Source: DAMCAP01 sp964370205
Lineage (GTDB): Bacteria; Bacillota; Clostridia; Oscillospirales; Ruminococcaceae
NCBI GenBank assembly: GCA_964370205.1
Contig: CAYJIK010000051.1
Location: forward strand, 1-14,178
Length of the DNA stretch: 14,178 bases
Reading direction: 5' to 3'
Shown one piece after another: positions 1 to 6,217 of the stretch (positions within the stretch are counted from its first letter, which is position 1; each line of letters begins with the position of its first letter). Made by a program: the position numbers and the translations under genes. The notes under the pieces were generated by a model. That model was given only the letters and a program-made list of their open reading frames with translations, had not been told where the DNA came from and searched no databases.

Positions 1-54
1 GTCGGTGCTCGGCACCGACACGGCCATTCCCCCAACCTTCCTGTTTCCGCTACC
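1..54. repeat. Partial, diverged copy of the cloverleaf palindromic repeat (right half)
   Basis: Bases 1-19 form a hairpin with a 7-bp stem (GTCGGTG/CACCGAC) and a 5-nt loop. Bases 20-54 align with the right outer arm of the complete palindrome at 2636-2777. By eye the two are about 80% identical over this stretch with one single-base indel. In the hairpin all differences fall in the loop, while the stem is unchanged. Weaker similarity continues to about position 96, an A/T-rich patch also found right of the complete copy. The left half lies outside the window, so whether this copy still forms the full structure cannot be seen. Confidence 0.75.
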
Positions 55-144
55 GACCGGCGAGCGATACAACATAAAAATTCTACCACCCCCCTGTATC
101 ACTTTAAACCACCGCATTTAGGCGCTCCCTAACCTTGCAACCAC

Positions 145-173
145 TGGACATCCGTCATACTTTGTAGTATAAT
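145..173 (+). promoter_or_regulatory. SigA-type promoter for the ChrB-domain gene
   Basis: A -35 box TGGACA (145-150, one mismatch to consensus) and a perfect -10 box TATAAT (168-173) are separated by 17 bp. Transcription would start near 180, giving a leader of about 28 nt before the start codon at 208. This is one of the best promoter matches in the window. Confidence 0.8.
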
Positions 174-207
174 GTCTACATAAAACGAGGAAAGGCAGGG
201 TTACCGC

Positions 208-750
208 ATGGATAGGTCGGATTTGTGGTTGATTATGGGGTACTCCGTCCCTGTCACCCCCTCTAAGCTTCGTGTTTATGTGTGGCGCAAACTCAAAGAG
301 TTAGGGGTGGGATATTTTCGCCCCGGTGTTGCCATCCTGCCAAAGAATGTTGACAGCACTAAAGCGCTTCGTACACTGGCGGCAAAGATCCGTTCCGTAG
401 GAGGCGAGGCTGTCCTTGCTGAAATGAGCTACCTGGACGAATCCGACCACAGAGCCACCGCCGAGGAATTTGCGAAAATTCGCCGTGAAGAGTTTATGAT
501 TCTTCGCCAAAACTATGATAAATTTATGGAGCTTGTCCGTAAGGACGCCTCTAAAGAGGAACTGGGACGCTCTGCTACAAAACTGAAAACTATGCTTGAG
601 CAGTACAGGAAAAAGTCGCCTGCAAGTTTAACAACCGACAAAAACACGTTGGGGGACATCGAGGAAGCCATGGGCGAGATTTCCACCACCTTGAAATCAG
701 TCACAGACGAGCTTAAAGGTCTACTTCAGGGACGAAAGTCGCCGAAATAG
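208..750 (+). CDS. ChrB N-terminal-domain-like protein (stand-alone)
   Basis: A 180-aa soluble protein. Residues about 6-70 (WLIMGYSVPVTPSKLRVYVW, then RKLKELGV, a short LP turn, and IRSVGGEA) match the pattern I know from the ChrB N-terminal domain, first described in chromate-resistance regulators. The rest, residues 80-175, is highly charged and helical, probably coiled coil, as in the second part of that domain. Full-length ChrB carries a further C-terminal domain that is absent here, and no chrA chromate transporter gene is nearby, so a chromate role should not be assumed. The ATG at 208 has a purine-rich AGGAAAGGCAGGG upstream and begins directly before the conserved WL..Y.VP segment, so I keep this start. 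It has its own promoter (145-173) and a hairpin after it (789-810). The domain match is from memory of the family; function is open. Confidence 0.7.
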   Translation: MDRSDLWLIMGYSVPVTPSKLRVYVWRKLKELGVGYFRPGVAILPKNVDSTKALRTLAAKIRSVGGEAVLAEMSYLDESDHRATAEEFAKIRREEFMILRQNYDKFMELVRKDASKEELGRSATKLKTMLEQYRKKSPASLTTDKNTLGDIEEAMGEISTTLKSVTDELKGLLQGRKSPK

Positions 751-788
751 CACCACAAGAGCGGGCGTATAGACAACATATACACTTC

Positions 789-814
789 GGGAGAGCGTAC
801 AAGTTCTCCCTTTT
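789..814 (+). terminator. Probable weak intrinsic terminator after the ChrB-domain gene
   Basis: An 8-bp stem (789-796 with 803-810, including one G-U pair) and a 6-nt loop are followed by TTTTATTCTG. The U-tract is short, so read-through into the HemW-like gene 26 nt downstream is possible. I saw no convincing separate promoter for that gene. Confidence 0.6.
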
Positions 815-836
815 ATTCTGTTTTTTGGAGGAAAGT

Positions 837-1943
837 GTGAACAACAATACACTCGGAATATACATCCATGTACCATTCTGCACCGTTAAATGCCCATACT
901 GTAACTTCTATTCCGTAAAGCATCAAAGCGACCTTGAGGAGCGGTACATTTCCGCTCTCGTCGCCGATATAACTCAACACGGCAAAAACAATAACAGTTG
1001 CACCGTGGACAGCATATACCTCGGCGGTGGAACTCCGTCACTGCTGTCACGACGTTCACTTGAGCGGATTTTTGACGCACTCCACCGTAGTTTCAACATA
1101 TCCACCCCCGAGGTCACCGCCGAAAGCAACCCCACCACACTCACCGCAGGCACACTGTCGGCGCTTCGCAGTGTAGGGGTAAATAGGCTTTCGGTTGGCG
1201 TACAGTCGCTGTCCGCTGGCGACCTTGCGTTTCTGGGACGTAAACACAGCCCCGAACAAGCAAAAAAAGCCATACTCACAGCCCGTGAGCATGGCTTCCA
1301 AAACATTTCCGCCGACATTATCACAGCACTACCAAACCACACACAGCAAAACCTCACAGACACCGTTGGTGAGCTTGGCGAACTGGGCATCACACACCTT
1401 TCGGCGTACATGCTGAAGGTAGAGCAGAACACACCCTTTTACCTTGACGGTATACAGGTGGACGATGAGCACGCCGCCGACTGTTATCTGACGGTCTGCA
1501 AAGCCGCCGAAAAACTCGGCTTTAAGCAGTACGAAATTTCCGGTTTTGCAAAGGACGGCTACAGATGCGTCCACAACTTAAAGTACTGGCAGTTAGAGAA
1601 CTATCTGGGGCTAGGACCTGCCGCACACTCATGTGTAAACGGTGAGCGTTTCTCCTACTCCGACGATATAACGGCGTACATCACCACAAGCACAGACGGA
1701 CGAAAAACAGTGTCCCATGGGCGCGGCGGTGACATGTTTGAGCGCCTTATGCTTGCACTCCGACTCACAGACGGCATAGACCCCACGCAATACGAAACCC
1801 ATTTCCCCGACATATCGAGTAGAGTATCAAAGCTTATGGCTCAGGGACTGATGAAGCGTGTGGAAGATAACTATTCTCTGACATATGAGGGTTTTTTGCT
1901 GTCCAATAGTGTTATAGGTTATCTATCCGACTTGGACGAATAG
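837..1943 (+). CDS. hemW: HemW-like radical SAM protein (HemN-family heme chaperone)
   Basis: A 368-aa member of the HemN/HemW radical SAM family. HemW proteins use a 4Fe-4S cluster and S-adenosylmethionine and are thought to deliver heme to apoproteins rather than oxidise coproporphyrinogen. The cluster motif is C15-x3-C19-x2-C22 (FCTVKCPYCNFYS). The fourth cysteine that marks true HemN (CxC) is replaced by Phe, which favours HemW. GGGTPS (residues 63-68) is the SAM-binding glycine motif, and HNLKYW followed by YLGLGPAAHS near residue 250 is a family signature. Length is typical. The longest frame opens with TTG at 825, but that overlaps the ribosome binding site: GGAGG (827-831) precedes GTG at 837 by 5 nt, so I choose 837. 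The gene ends 1 nt from the convergent GNAT gene, with no terminator between them. Confidence 0.9.
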   Translation: MNNNTLGIYIHVPFCTVKCPYCNFYSVKHQSDLEERYISALVADITQHGKNNNSCTVDSIYLGGGTPSLLSRRSLERIFDALHRSFNISTPEVTAESNPTTLTAGTLSALRSVGVNRLSVGVQSLSAGDLAFLGRKHSPEQAKKAILTAREHGFQNISADIITALPNHTQQNLTDTVGELGELGITHLSAYMLKVEQNTPFYLDGIQVDDEHAADCYLTVCKAAEKLGFKQYEISGFAKDGYRCVHNLKYWQLENYLGLGPAAHSCVNGERFSYSDDITAYITTSTDGRKTVSHGRGGDMFERLMLALRLTDGIDPTQYETHFPDISSRVSKLMAQGLMKRVEDNYSLTYEGFLLSNSVIGYLSDLDE

Positions 1944-1944
1944 T

Positions 1945-2481
1945 TTACAGAGGTTTGAAGAAGAATACAGCCGTTTCGCCCTCATGGTCGCCTGTGTAGA
2001 GGTGGGTATCTATACCGCTGAGTGTAAAGCCGCTCTTTAAGTAAAAGCGACAGGCGGACAGGTTCCACGTCTGCGTTTCGAGGGAGATGCCGTAAACATT
2101 CTGCTCCATTGCCCACCCAGTAGCACTGTCCAGCAGAAGGGTACCGACACCACGCCCCCTGTAGTCGCTTGCTACCGAGATATCCTCTATACGTGCGGTG
2201 TCGTTCCACCAACGTGCTAGGCGTACAAAGCCGATACATCGGTTGCCGTCCATCGCTAAAAAAATCGCCTTGTCAACACTGCCTACATATTCCGCCCTGT
2301 CGAACTGTTCGGCAGGGTACTCTTTTTTACCCATGTTTAGATATAGTTCCTCTGTGTGCGACCATGCTGTGCCGTCAAATATCGGGACAAAGCGGCCTAT
2401 GATGTCTACTGCGTCGCTAGGAAATGTCAACGACTGTGCCATCGTGAGCGTGGCTTTGATAACTTTTATGTTTTTGGGCAT
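1945..2481 (-). CDS. GNAT N-acetyltransferase, streptothricin acetyltransferase (Sat)-like
   Basis: A 178-aa cytoplasmic acetyl-CoA-dependent acetyltransferase. The acetyl-CoA pyrophosphate loop is YRGRGVGT (residues 107-114), preceded by the core strand ARIEDISV. The C-terminal half, with GISLETQTWNLSACRFY then GF...GIDTHLY and a final AVFFFKPL, closely follows the layout of streptothricin acetyltransferases such as SAT-4 (LETQ..N..ACKFY..CGF..G.VDTMLY...AVFWY). The N-terminal segment PSDAVDIIGRFVPIFDG also fits that subfamily. The ATG at 2481 has AGGAGG 7 nt upstream (2489-2494). A well-formed promoter lies at 2511-2539. Sat-like GNATs are common in chromosomes and many have other amine substrates, so resistance is possible but not shown. 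It is divergent from the M14 peptidase gene and convergent with hemW. Confidence 0.82.
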   Translation of the reverse strand: MPKNIKVIKATLTMAQSLTFPSDAVDIIGRFVPIFDGTAWSHTEELYLNMGKKEYPAEQFDRAEYVGSVDKAIFLAMDGNRCIGFVRLARWWNDTARIEDISVASDYRGRGVGTLLLDSATGWAMEQNVYGISLETQTWNLSACRFYLKSGFTLSGIDTHLYTGDHEGETAVFFFKPL

Positions 2482-2510
2482 GGGATTGCCTCCTGTGTTT
2501 TTATGTTGTT

Positions 2511-2539
2511 ATTTTACAGTGTCGGGGGTGTTTCGTCAA
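2511..2539 (-). promoter_or_regulatory. SigA-type promoter for the Sat-like GNAT gene
   Basis: On the minus strand, TTGACG (2534-2539) and TAAAAT (2511-2516) are separated by 17 bp. The predicted start of transcription near 2504 gives a short leader of about 23 nt, which includes the AGGAGG ribosome binding site. Confidence 0.75.
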
Positions 2540-2635
2540 TGTTTAGGTTAAAGTCAGGGATTACAGATGTACCCTTTTCGGGATTTGTTCAGGTGGTTGA
2601 CTGTGGATTTTTTATGTTTTGCCACAGATGAGCGT

Positions 2636-2777
2636 TAGCGTAAACAGCAAGGTAGGGGAGTAGCCATCTGCCCAAGGGGCAGAAAGAAATCATACATCAG
2701 CCTTAACGCTGATGTGTGATTTCTTAGTCGGTGATGAGCACCGACATGGCTACTCCCCTACCTTGCTGTTTACGCTA
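2636..2777. repeat. 142-nt palindromic repeat with potential four-way (cloverleaf) fold
   Basis: The outer arms 2636-2667 and 2746-2777 are perfect 32-bp inverted repeats. They enclose three hairpins that use nearly every remaining base: H1 at 2668-2682 (6-bp stem, 3-nt loop), H2 at 2684-2725 (18-bp stem, 6-nt loop CTTAAC, one T:G pair that would be a G-U wobble in plus-strand RNA), and H3 at 2727-2745 (7-bp stem, 5-nt loop). Only 2683 and 2726 are unpaired at the junction. The repeat lies between the two divergent promoters of the GNAT and M14 genes, has no T-tract and carries no ORF. A half copy lies at 1-54. It could be a MITE/REP-like element or a structured RNA. The fold is seen in the sequence; the role is unknown. 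Confidence 0.9.
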
Positions 2778-2911
2778 CCCCCACCTCCAAGCGAGTATCG
2801 TCGCTGATAAATATAAAACTTCCTCCATGTTACTGTTGCGACGTTGTAACGAGGCAACTTTATCGTGAAAATAGCTAAAAACCGCACACTTTCCTTGTCC
2901 CTTATAGCCGA
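2778..2911. other. Intergenic, no gene; small hairpin and repeat-flank similarity
   Basis: This stretch between the palindrome and the M14 promoter holds no ORF of note. The first part (about 2778-2827, ending in an A/T-rich run) resembles positions 54-96, so the repeat family may extend beyond its outer stem. A short interrupted hairpin lies at 2835-2858 (GTTGC and CGTT paired with AACG and GCAAC). Confidence 0.5.
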
Positions 2912-2941
2912 TTGACCGCTTAACTGTACATGTGTTACTAT
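2912..2941 (+). promoter_or_regulatory. SigA-type extended -10 promoter for the M14 peptidase gene
   Basis: TTGACC (2912-2917) and TACTAT (2936-2941) are separated by 18 bp, with TG at 2933-2934 making an extended -10. Transcription would begin near 2948, downstream of the ATG at 2930, which supports the later start codon at 2981 for the gene. Confidence 0.72.
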
Positions 2942-2980
2942 TATGAGAGTAAAAAACTACATAGAAAGGATTTGTGCAAC

Positions 2981-4678
2981 ATGAATGTCAAATACACCTA
3001 CGACAAATACTACACCCACGGCGAAATGACAGACATCCTACAAGACTACGCAAAAAAGCATCCTGACCTGTTTAAGCTAAGCTCTCTTGCAAAGACCCCT
3101 GAGGGCAGAGACATCTGGCTGGTGACACTAACTTCACCGGAAACCGGTAGCCATGACAGCAAACCTGCCTACTGTGTCGACGCTAACATCCACGCAGGCG
3201 AGGTTACAGGCAACATGTGCGCCATGTACTTCCTAGACTACATTCTGAGTAATCTAGAAGATGCTACAGTCGCTCTACTGCTCAAGAACTATACCTTCTA
3301 TGTTATCCCAAGAATTTCCCCTGACGGCTCGGAGGCGTACCTGACCACCCCAGCAATGCTCCGCTCCGCTAACAGAATGTATCCGTTTGATGAAGAACAA
3401 CCGGGCATACAGCCTGTTGATCTTGATGGCGACGGCAGAATTCGCAAGATGAGAATTAAATCCCCCTACGGCGCTTACAAAGTGTCAGAGAAGGACGCTC
3501 GTGTAATGATAAAGCGTCGCCCCGATGATGTTGAGGGCGAGTTCTATCACGTGTACACAGAGGGCGTTTTTGAGAAACTTGAAGAATATGAGGGCACACA
3601 CCTCTTTAACGCACCGATGAAGTGGGGCAGTGACTTCAACCGCAACTTCCCTGCCGCTTGGCTACCCGAGTCAGGACAGAGAGGCGCAGGTATACATCCA
3701 CTGCACAACCCCGAAACAAAAGCTATGGCGGAATTCCTAGAGTCGCACAAGAACATATTCTGCGTCACTAACTTCCACACAGCTGTCGGCATATACCTAC
3801 ATCCTCCCGGCTTTAAGCACCCTACAGAAGCCATAAAAGAGGACATGGACAGATACAAAGAGATGGGTCTGATGGCGACTGAAGAAACAGGCTATCCCAC
3901 CCTCAACATCCGTGACGAGTATATAAACCCTAAGGCACAGGCGACACTGGTCGGCTCTATGGACGACTATATCCACTTTGTGCTCGGTATGTTTGACTAC
4001 ACCGTAGAGTGTTGGGACCTAAACCCCAGATCAGGCGTTGAAATGAAGTTCCCACCGCCACTTACACAGTCCCGTGACTACGCTGAAGATGCAGCACACA
4101 AGTACCTCGAATTCGTAGACAAGGAACTGGGCGGCGAAGGCTTCTTAAACTGGACAAAGTTTGACCATCCACAGTTCGGCGAAGTTGAAATAGGCGGTCT
4201 CGACGGCAAGTACGTCATTCAAAACTGCCCACCAAAACTACTGCTTCAGGAGTGCGAAAAGCATACACGCTTTATACTCCGCCACGCTAAGGTTCTGCCT
4301 AAGATCAAGTTTGATAAGGTAGTAGCCGAGAAGGTGGACAGTGAGACATATAAGGTTAGCGTGAACGTGATGAACGTCGGCTACCTGCCCACATACGGTA
4401 CTAAGGAGTTTATGAAACTTCGCAGAGATGATGACATTACCGTCACGCTTGAAGGCGCAGACCTCAGCTACGTAAACGGCCTAAAGGCTCAGAAAATTGG
4501 CCAGCTTGAAGGCTACTCCTCCATCAGAGGCTACGCACCGTCCGGCGCAACAAGTGACTTCCCTGCACCGTGCGAGAAGAAGGTAACTTGGATAGTCAAG
4601 GGCAAAGCAGGGACAACACTCACTATCAAGTGTAACAATAAGAAGATAGGCGAGTACTGCACAACTGTCACTCTATAG
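2981..4678 (+). CDS. M14-family zinc carboxypeptidase
   Basis: A 565-aa metallopeptidase predicted to release C-terminal residues from peptides. The M14 catalytic set is present: zinc ligands H71 and E74 (NIHAGE), H266 (NFHTAVG), substrate-binding DFNRNFP (N220, R221), and catalytic glutamate E343 (FDYTVECWDL). Residues about 147-208 form an insertion beginning DLDGDGRIRKMR, an acidic calcium-loop-like motif seen in one bacterial M14 subgroup. Residues about 440-565 look like a separate beta-rich domain. There is no signal peptide, so the enzyme should act in the cytoplasm, unlike secreted carboxypeptidases. An upstream in-frame ATG at 2930 would lie ahead of the predicted transcript start; the ATG at 2981 has AAAGGA about 10 nt upstream and is preferred. 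A strong terminator follows. Substrate specificity cannot be read from the sequence. Confidence 0.9.
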   Translation: MNVKYTYDKYYTHGEMTDILQDYAKKHPDLFKLSSLAKTPEGRDIWLVTLTSPETGSHDSKPAYCVDANIHAGEVTGNMCAMYFLDYILSNLEDATVALLLKNYTFYVIPRISPDGSEAYLTTPAMLRSANRMYPFDEEQPGIQPVDLDGDGRIRKMRIKSPYGAYKVSEKDARVMIKRRPDDVEGEFYHVYTEGVFEKLEEYEGTHLFNAPMKWGSDFNRNFPAAWLPESGQRGAGIHPLHNPETKAMAEFLESHKNIFCVTNFHTAVGIYLHPPGFKHPTEAIKEDMDRYKEMGLMATEETGYPTLNIRDEYINPKAQATLVGSMDDYIHFVLGMFDYTVECWDLNPRSGVEMKFPPPLTQSRDYAEDAAHKYLEFVDKELGGEGFLNWTKFDHPQFGEVEIGGLDGKYVIQNCPPKLLLQECEKHTRFILRHAKVLPKIKFDKVVAEKVDSETYKVSVNVMNVGYLPTYGTKEFMKLRRDDDITVTLEGADLSYVNGLKAQKIGQLEGYSSIRGYAPSGATSDFPAPCEKKVTWIVKGKAGTTLTIKCNNKKIGEYCTTVTL

Positions 4679-4739
4679 TAAAGCTATAGCAGGCCGGGAA
4701 AGTAACTATATGCCACCTTTGCTATAGTATATAATCGCA

Positions 4740-4785
4740 AATAAAACAACAGGATAACCGTTAGTGGTTATCCTGTTGTTTTATT
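4740..4785 (+). terminator. Strong intrinsic terminator after the M14 gene
   Basis: A perfect 20-bp stem (4740-4759 with 4766-4785) with a 6-nt loop. The stem base is A-rich on the left and T-rich on the right (TTGTTTTATT), as expected for an intrinsic terminator. A smaller 8-bp pairing (4684-4691 with 4720-4727) sits between the stop codon and this hairpin. Confidence 0.85.
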
Positions 4786-4896
4786 ACATAAAACAAGTGC
4801 TCTACACATTAATCCGCCGGTGTGCTACTTTTGGTCGCCCCCCTCTAGGCCCACAGAGGCGCGTAGGTTGTTTTGCTTGTAGAAAGCACTGTCCCC

Positions 4897-5274
4897 CTAT
4901 TTACCTTGCGGTGCACCGGTGCGGTCGTGTATTGTTATCAATGTGTGTAGCTCGTTTACCATGCGTAGAAAGCATTCCTTTTCCACAGTTGAAAAGTCCC
5001 TGTAAAGCGTCAAAAGGCGTGTTTCGTCTATCGTGGTTGCTCCAACAGTGTCAGTGTCGCCAAACTCACGCATAATGTCCCACACTCCGTAACATTCACA
5101 CAACTTCAAGAAGGTGGATATGTCCGGCTGACCCTTCCCTGCCTCCCATGAGGCTATGGTGGTATGCGCTTTCCCCATGATTTTTCCTATCTCTTGTTGT
5201 GTGTACCCTTTTCTTTTTCGCAATAATTTCAGTTTATTTCCCAATTTTTGTTTAGTTGCACTAAATTTTGACAT
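4897..5274 (-). CDS. XRE-family HTH transcriptional regulator (CI-repressor-like)
   Basis: A 125-aa DNA-binding protein. Residues 12-67 form a Cro/CI-type helix-turn-helix (LGNKLKLLRKRKGYTQQEIG, then a recognition helix near KAHTTIASWEAGKGQPD and a closing helix LKLCECYGV). Residues about 85-115 (LLTLYRDFSTVEKECFLRMVNEL) resemble the short C-terminal helical tail of phage and ICE repressors. The ATG at 5274 has AAGGGG 5 nt upstream. It is transcribed away from a second HTH gene at 5477, a head-to-head repressor/Cro-like arrangement typical of a genetic switch. No autocleavage (LexA/S24) domain is present, so induction would need another mechanism. No structural phage genes are visible nearby. 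Confidence 0.85.
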   Translation of the reverse strand: MSKFSATKQKLGNKLKLLRKRKGYTQQEIGKIMGKAHTTIASWEAGKGQPDISTFLKLCECYGVWDIMREFGDTDTVGATTIDETRLLTLYRDFSTVEKECFLRMVNELHTLITIHDRTGAPQGK

Positions 5275-5346
5275 AATAACCCCTTAATTTGTAAATTTGT
5301 ATTAAAATGCCATATTTTCTACAAAATTATCTAGATTTTATATATT

Positions 5347-5375
5347 ACTATACCGTAAAATGTCATAAAACACAA
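5347..5375 (-). promoter_or_regulatory. Candidate promoter for the XRE repressor-like gene
   Basis: On the minus strand TTGTGT (5370-5375) and TATAGT (5347-5352) are 17 bp apart. The whole divergent region is very A/T-rich, so alternative boxes exist and the choice is uncertain. Confidence 0.45.
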
Positions 5376-5390
5376 GATAAGCTTGGAAAA

Positions 5391-5436
5391 AATCGTGAAA
5401 ACGTGATTTGACTAACGATTATCCACTGATTATAAT
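5391..5436 (+). promoter_or_regulatory. SigA-type promoter for the downstream HTH gene, with possible operator
   Basis: TTGACT (5408-5413) and a perfect TATAAT (5431-5436) are 17 bp apart; transcription would start near 5443. A 6-bp inverted repeat, AATCGT (5391-5396) and ACGATT (5415-5420), brackets the -35 box and is a candidate operator for one of the two flanking HTH proteins. The promoter is well supported; the operator is speculative. Confidence 0.75.
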
Positions 5437-5476
5437 ACTAATTGTACAATAAAATCATAAATAAAGAGGTGACAGC

Positions 5477-5728
5477 ATGATATTTGATATGCGTAGAGCG
5501 CTATCCAACTACATAAGAGAAAACGGCATAAAGCAGACCTTTTTAGCGGAGAAATCGGGGATGAAGTGCGACCATCTGTCTAGGTGTCTTAAGAAGGACA
5601 GACATTTGCGTGCAGATGAGTTGATGGGGCTTTTACAGGTACTGGGGCTTAAAGCGGACGAACTTGCGCAGCTTTACCCGGTCGAAGACGAGATAGGACA
5701 AAACAGCGCACGCAAAAAGTCGATGTAA
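5477..5728 (+). CDS. Small helix-turn-helix (Cro-like) protein
   Basis: An 83-aa protein. Residues about 7-65 look like a compact XRE-type helix-turn-helix: IKQTFLAEKSGMKCDHLSRCLKKDRHLRADELMGLLQVLGL shows the usual sequence of a 'switched-on' helix, a turn at SGM, a recognition helix and a closing helix. The tail is short and charged. The ATG at 5477 is preceded by AGAGGT at 6-7 nt. Its promoter (5408-5436) faces away from the 4897-5274 repressor gene, so this is the Cro position in a divergent switch. The next gene begins 71 nt downstream and is probably co-transcribed; only a weak hairpin (5734-5747, no T-tract) lies between them. Confidence 0.75.
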   Translation: MIFDMRRALSNYIRENGIKQTFLAEKSGMKCDHLSRCLKKDRHLRADELMGLLQVLGLKADELAQLYPVEDEIGQNSARKKSM

Positions 5729-5799
5729 CCACTGCTGTCAAGACAGCTTAGATAGCGGCATAATTATCGTAACTTACAGGTGAAAGGTGGTCTGTTAAA

Positions 5800-6102
5800 G
5801 TGAAAACAATCCCCCCCGATGTGAAAATGGAGTGTGTGTATATCTGCAAGGGTCATGAGCGGCGTAAGCGACTGCGTATACGTGGGCTGTATGTGTCGTC
5901 TGCGGACAAGGCGAGGTTAACAGCGGTGGAAGCAGCGGAAGCACAACTGCCTGACTATCTGCGTGGGGTGCTGTTTCGTAGTTTGGTGGACGGCACACCG
6001 TACGAACATATAAACGTGCCCATAGGACGAAGCGGTTTTTACGAGAAGCGGCGTGAGTTTTTATCTTCGGTGGCAAGAAGTCTGGGGTATGACTTTAGAT
6101 AG
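5800..6102 (+). CDS. Basic 100-aa protein of mobile-element character, possible HTH
   Basis: I do not recognise this family with certainty. The start is GTG at 5800 with AAAGGTGG 9 nt upstream. The N-terminal third is basic (HERRKRLRIRGL). Residues about 50-95 (LPDYLRGVLFRSLVDGTPYEHINVPIGRSGFYEKRREFLSSVARSLGY) have the rhythm of sigma-region-4-like helix-turn-helix proteins used as late regulators by phages and ICEs (ArpU/RinA-like): a helix ending in 'DG.PYE.I', a turn, then a helix rich in Y, K and R. It follows the Cro-like gene on the same strand and is likely part of the same transcript. A reverse-strand ORF covers nearly the same bases, but its composition is not protein-like. Confidence 0.6.
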   Translation: MKTIPPDVKMECVYICKGHERRKRLRIRGLYVSSADKARLTAVEAAEAQLPDYLRGVLFRSLVDGTPYEHINVPIGRSGFYEKRREFLSSVARSLGYDFR

Positions 6103-6159
6103 TCCGCCGCTTTGCACCACCGAAAACAGGAGTTAAACGTTCAGTCGATACATACCGAC

Positions 6160-6190
6160 AAAAAAAGGGCTATCCATTGGATAGCCCTTT
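6160..6190 (-). terminator. Intrinsic terminator of groES-groEL, bidirectional
   Basis: A 12-bp stem (6164-6175 with 6179-6190) with a 3-nt loop. On the minus strand it ends in a run of seven T (complement of 6160-6166), the classic form for groEL. Read from the plus strand it has a weaker T-tract and could also end the transcript of the 5800-6102 gene. Confidence 0.88.
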
Positions 6191-6217
6191 ACCTATTTAA
6201 ATTAAAACCTCTATGGC

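Noticed and set aside
825..836. TTG at 825 as the start of the HemW-like gene
   Set aside because: The TTG overlaps the GGAGG ribosome binding site itself; GTG at 837 sits 5 nt after it and gives the usual HemW N-terminus.
2636..2777. The cloverleaf palindrome as a tRNA or transcription terminator
   Set aside because: It has no CCA/T-arm or other tRNA sequence features, a far too long outer stem and no T-tract, and it sits between divergent genes where a terminator is not needed.
2930..2980. ATG at 2930 as the start of the M14 gene
   Set aside because: It overlaps the predicted promoter and lies upstream of the expected transcript start; ATG 2981 has a ribosome binding site.
4764..5075. Plus-strand open frame overlapping the XRE regulator
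   Set aside because: It begins inside the terminator hairpin, lacks a ribosome binding site and has no protein-like pattern; the minus-strand HTH gene is convincing.
5795..6076. Minus-strand open frame opposite the 100-aa basic protein
   Set aside because: Its composition (many P, H and T) is not protein-like, and the plus-strand frame has a ribosome binding site and fits the transcript of the Cro-like gene.
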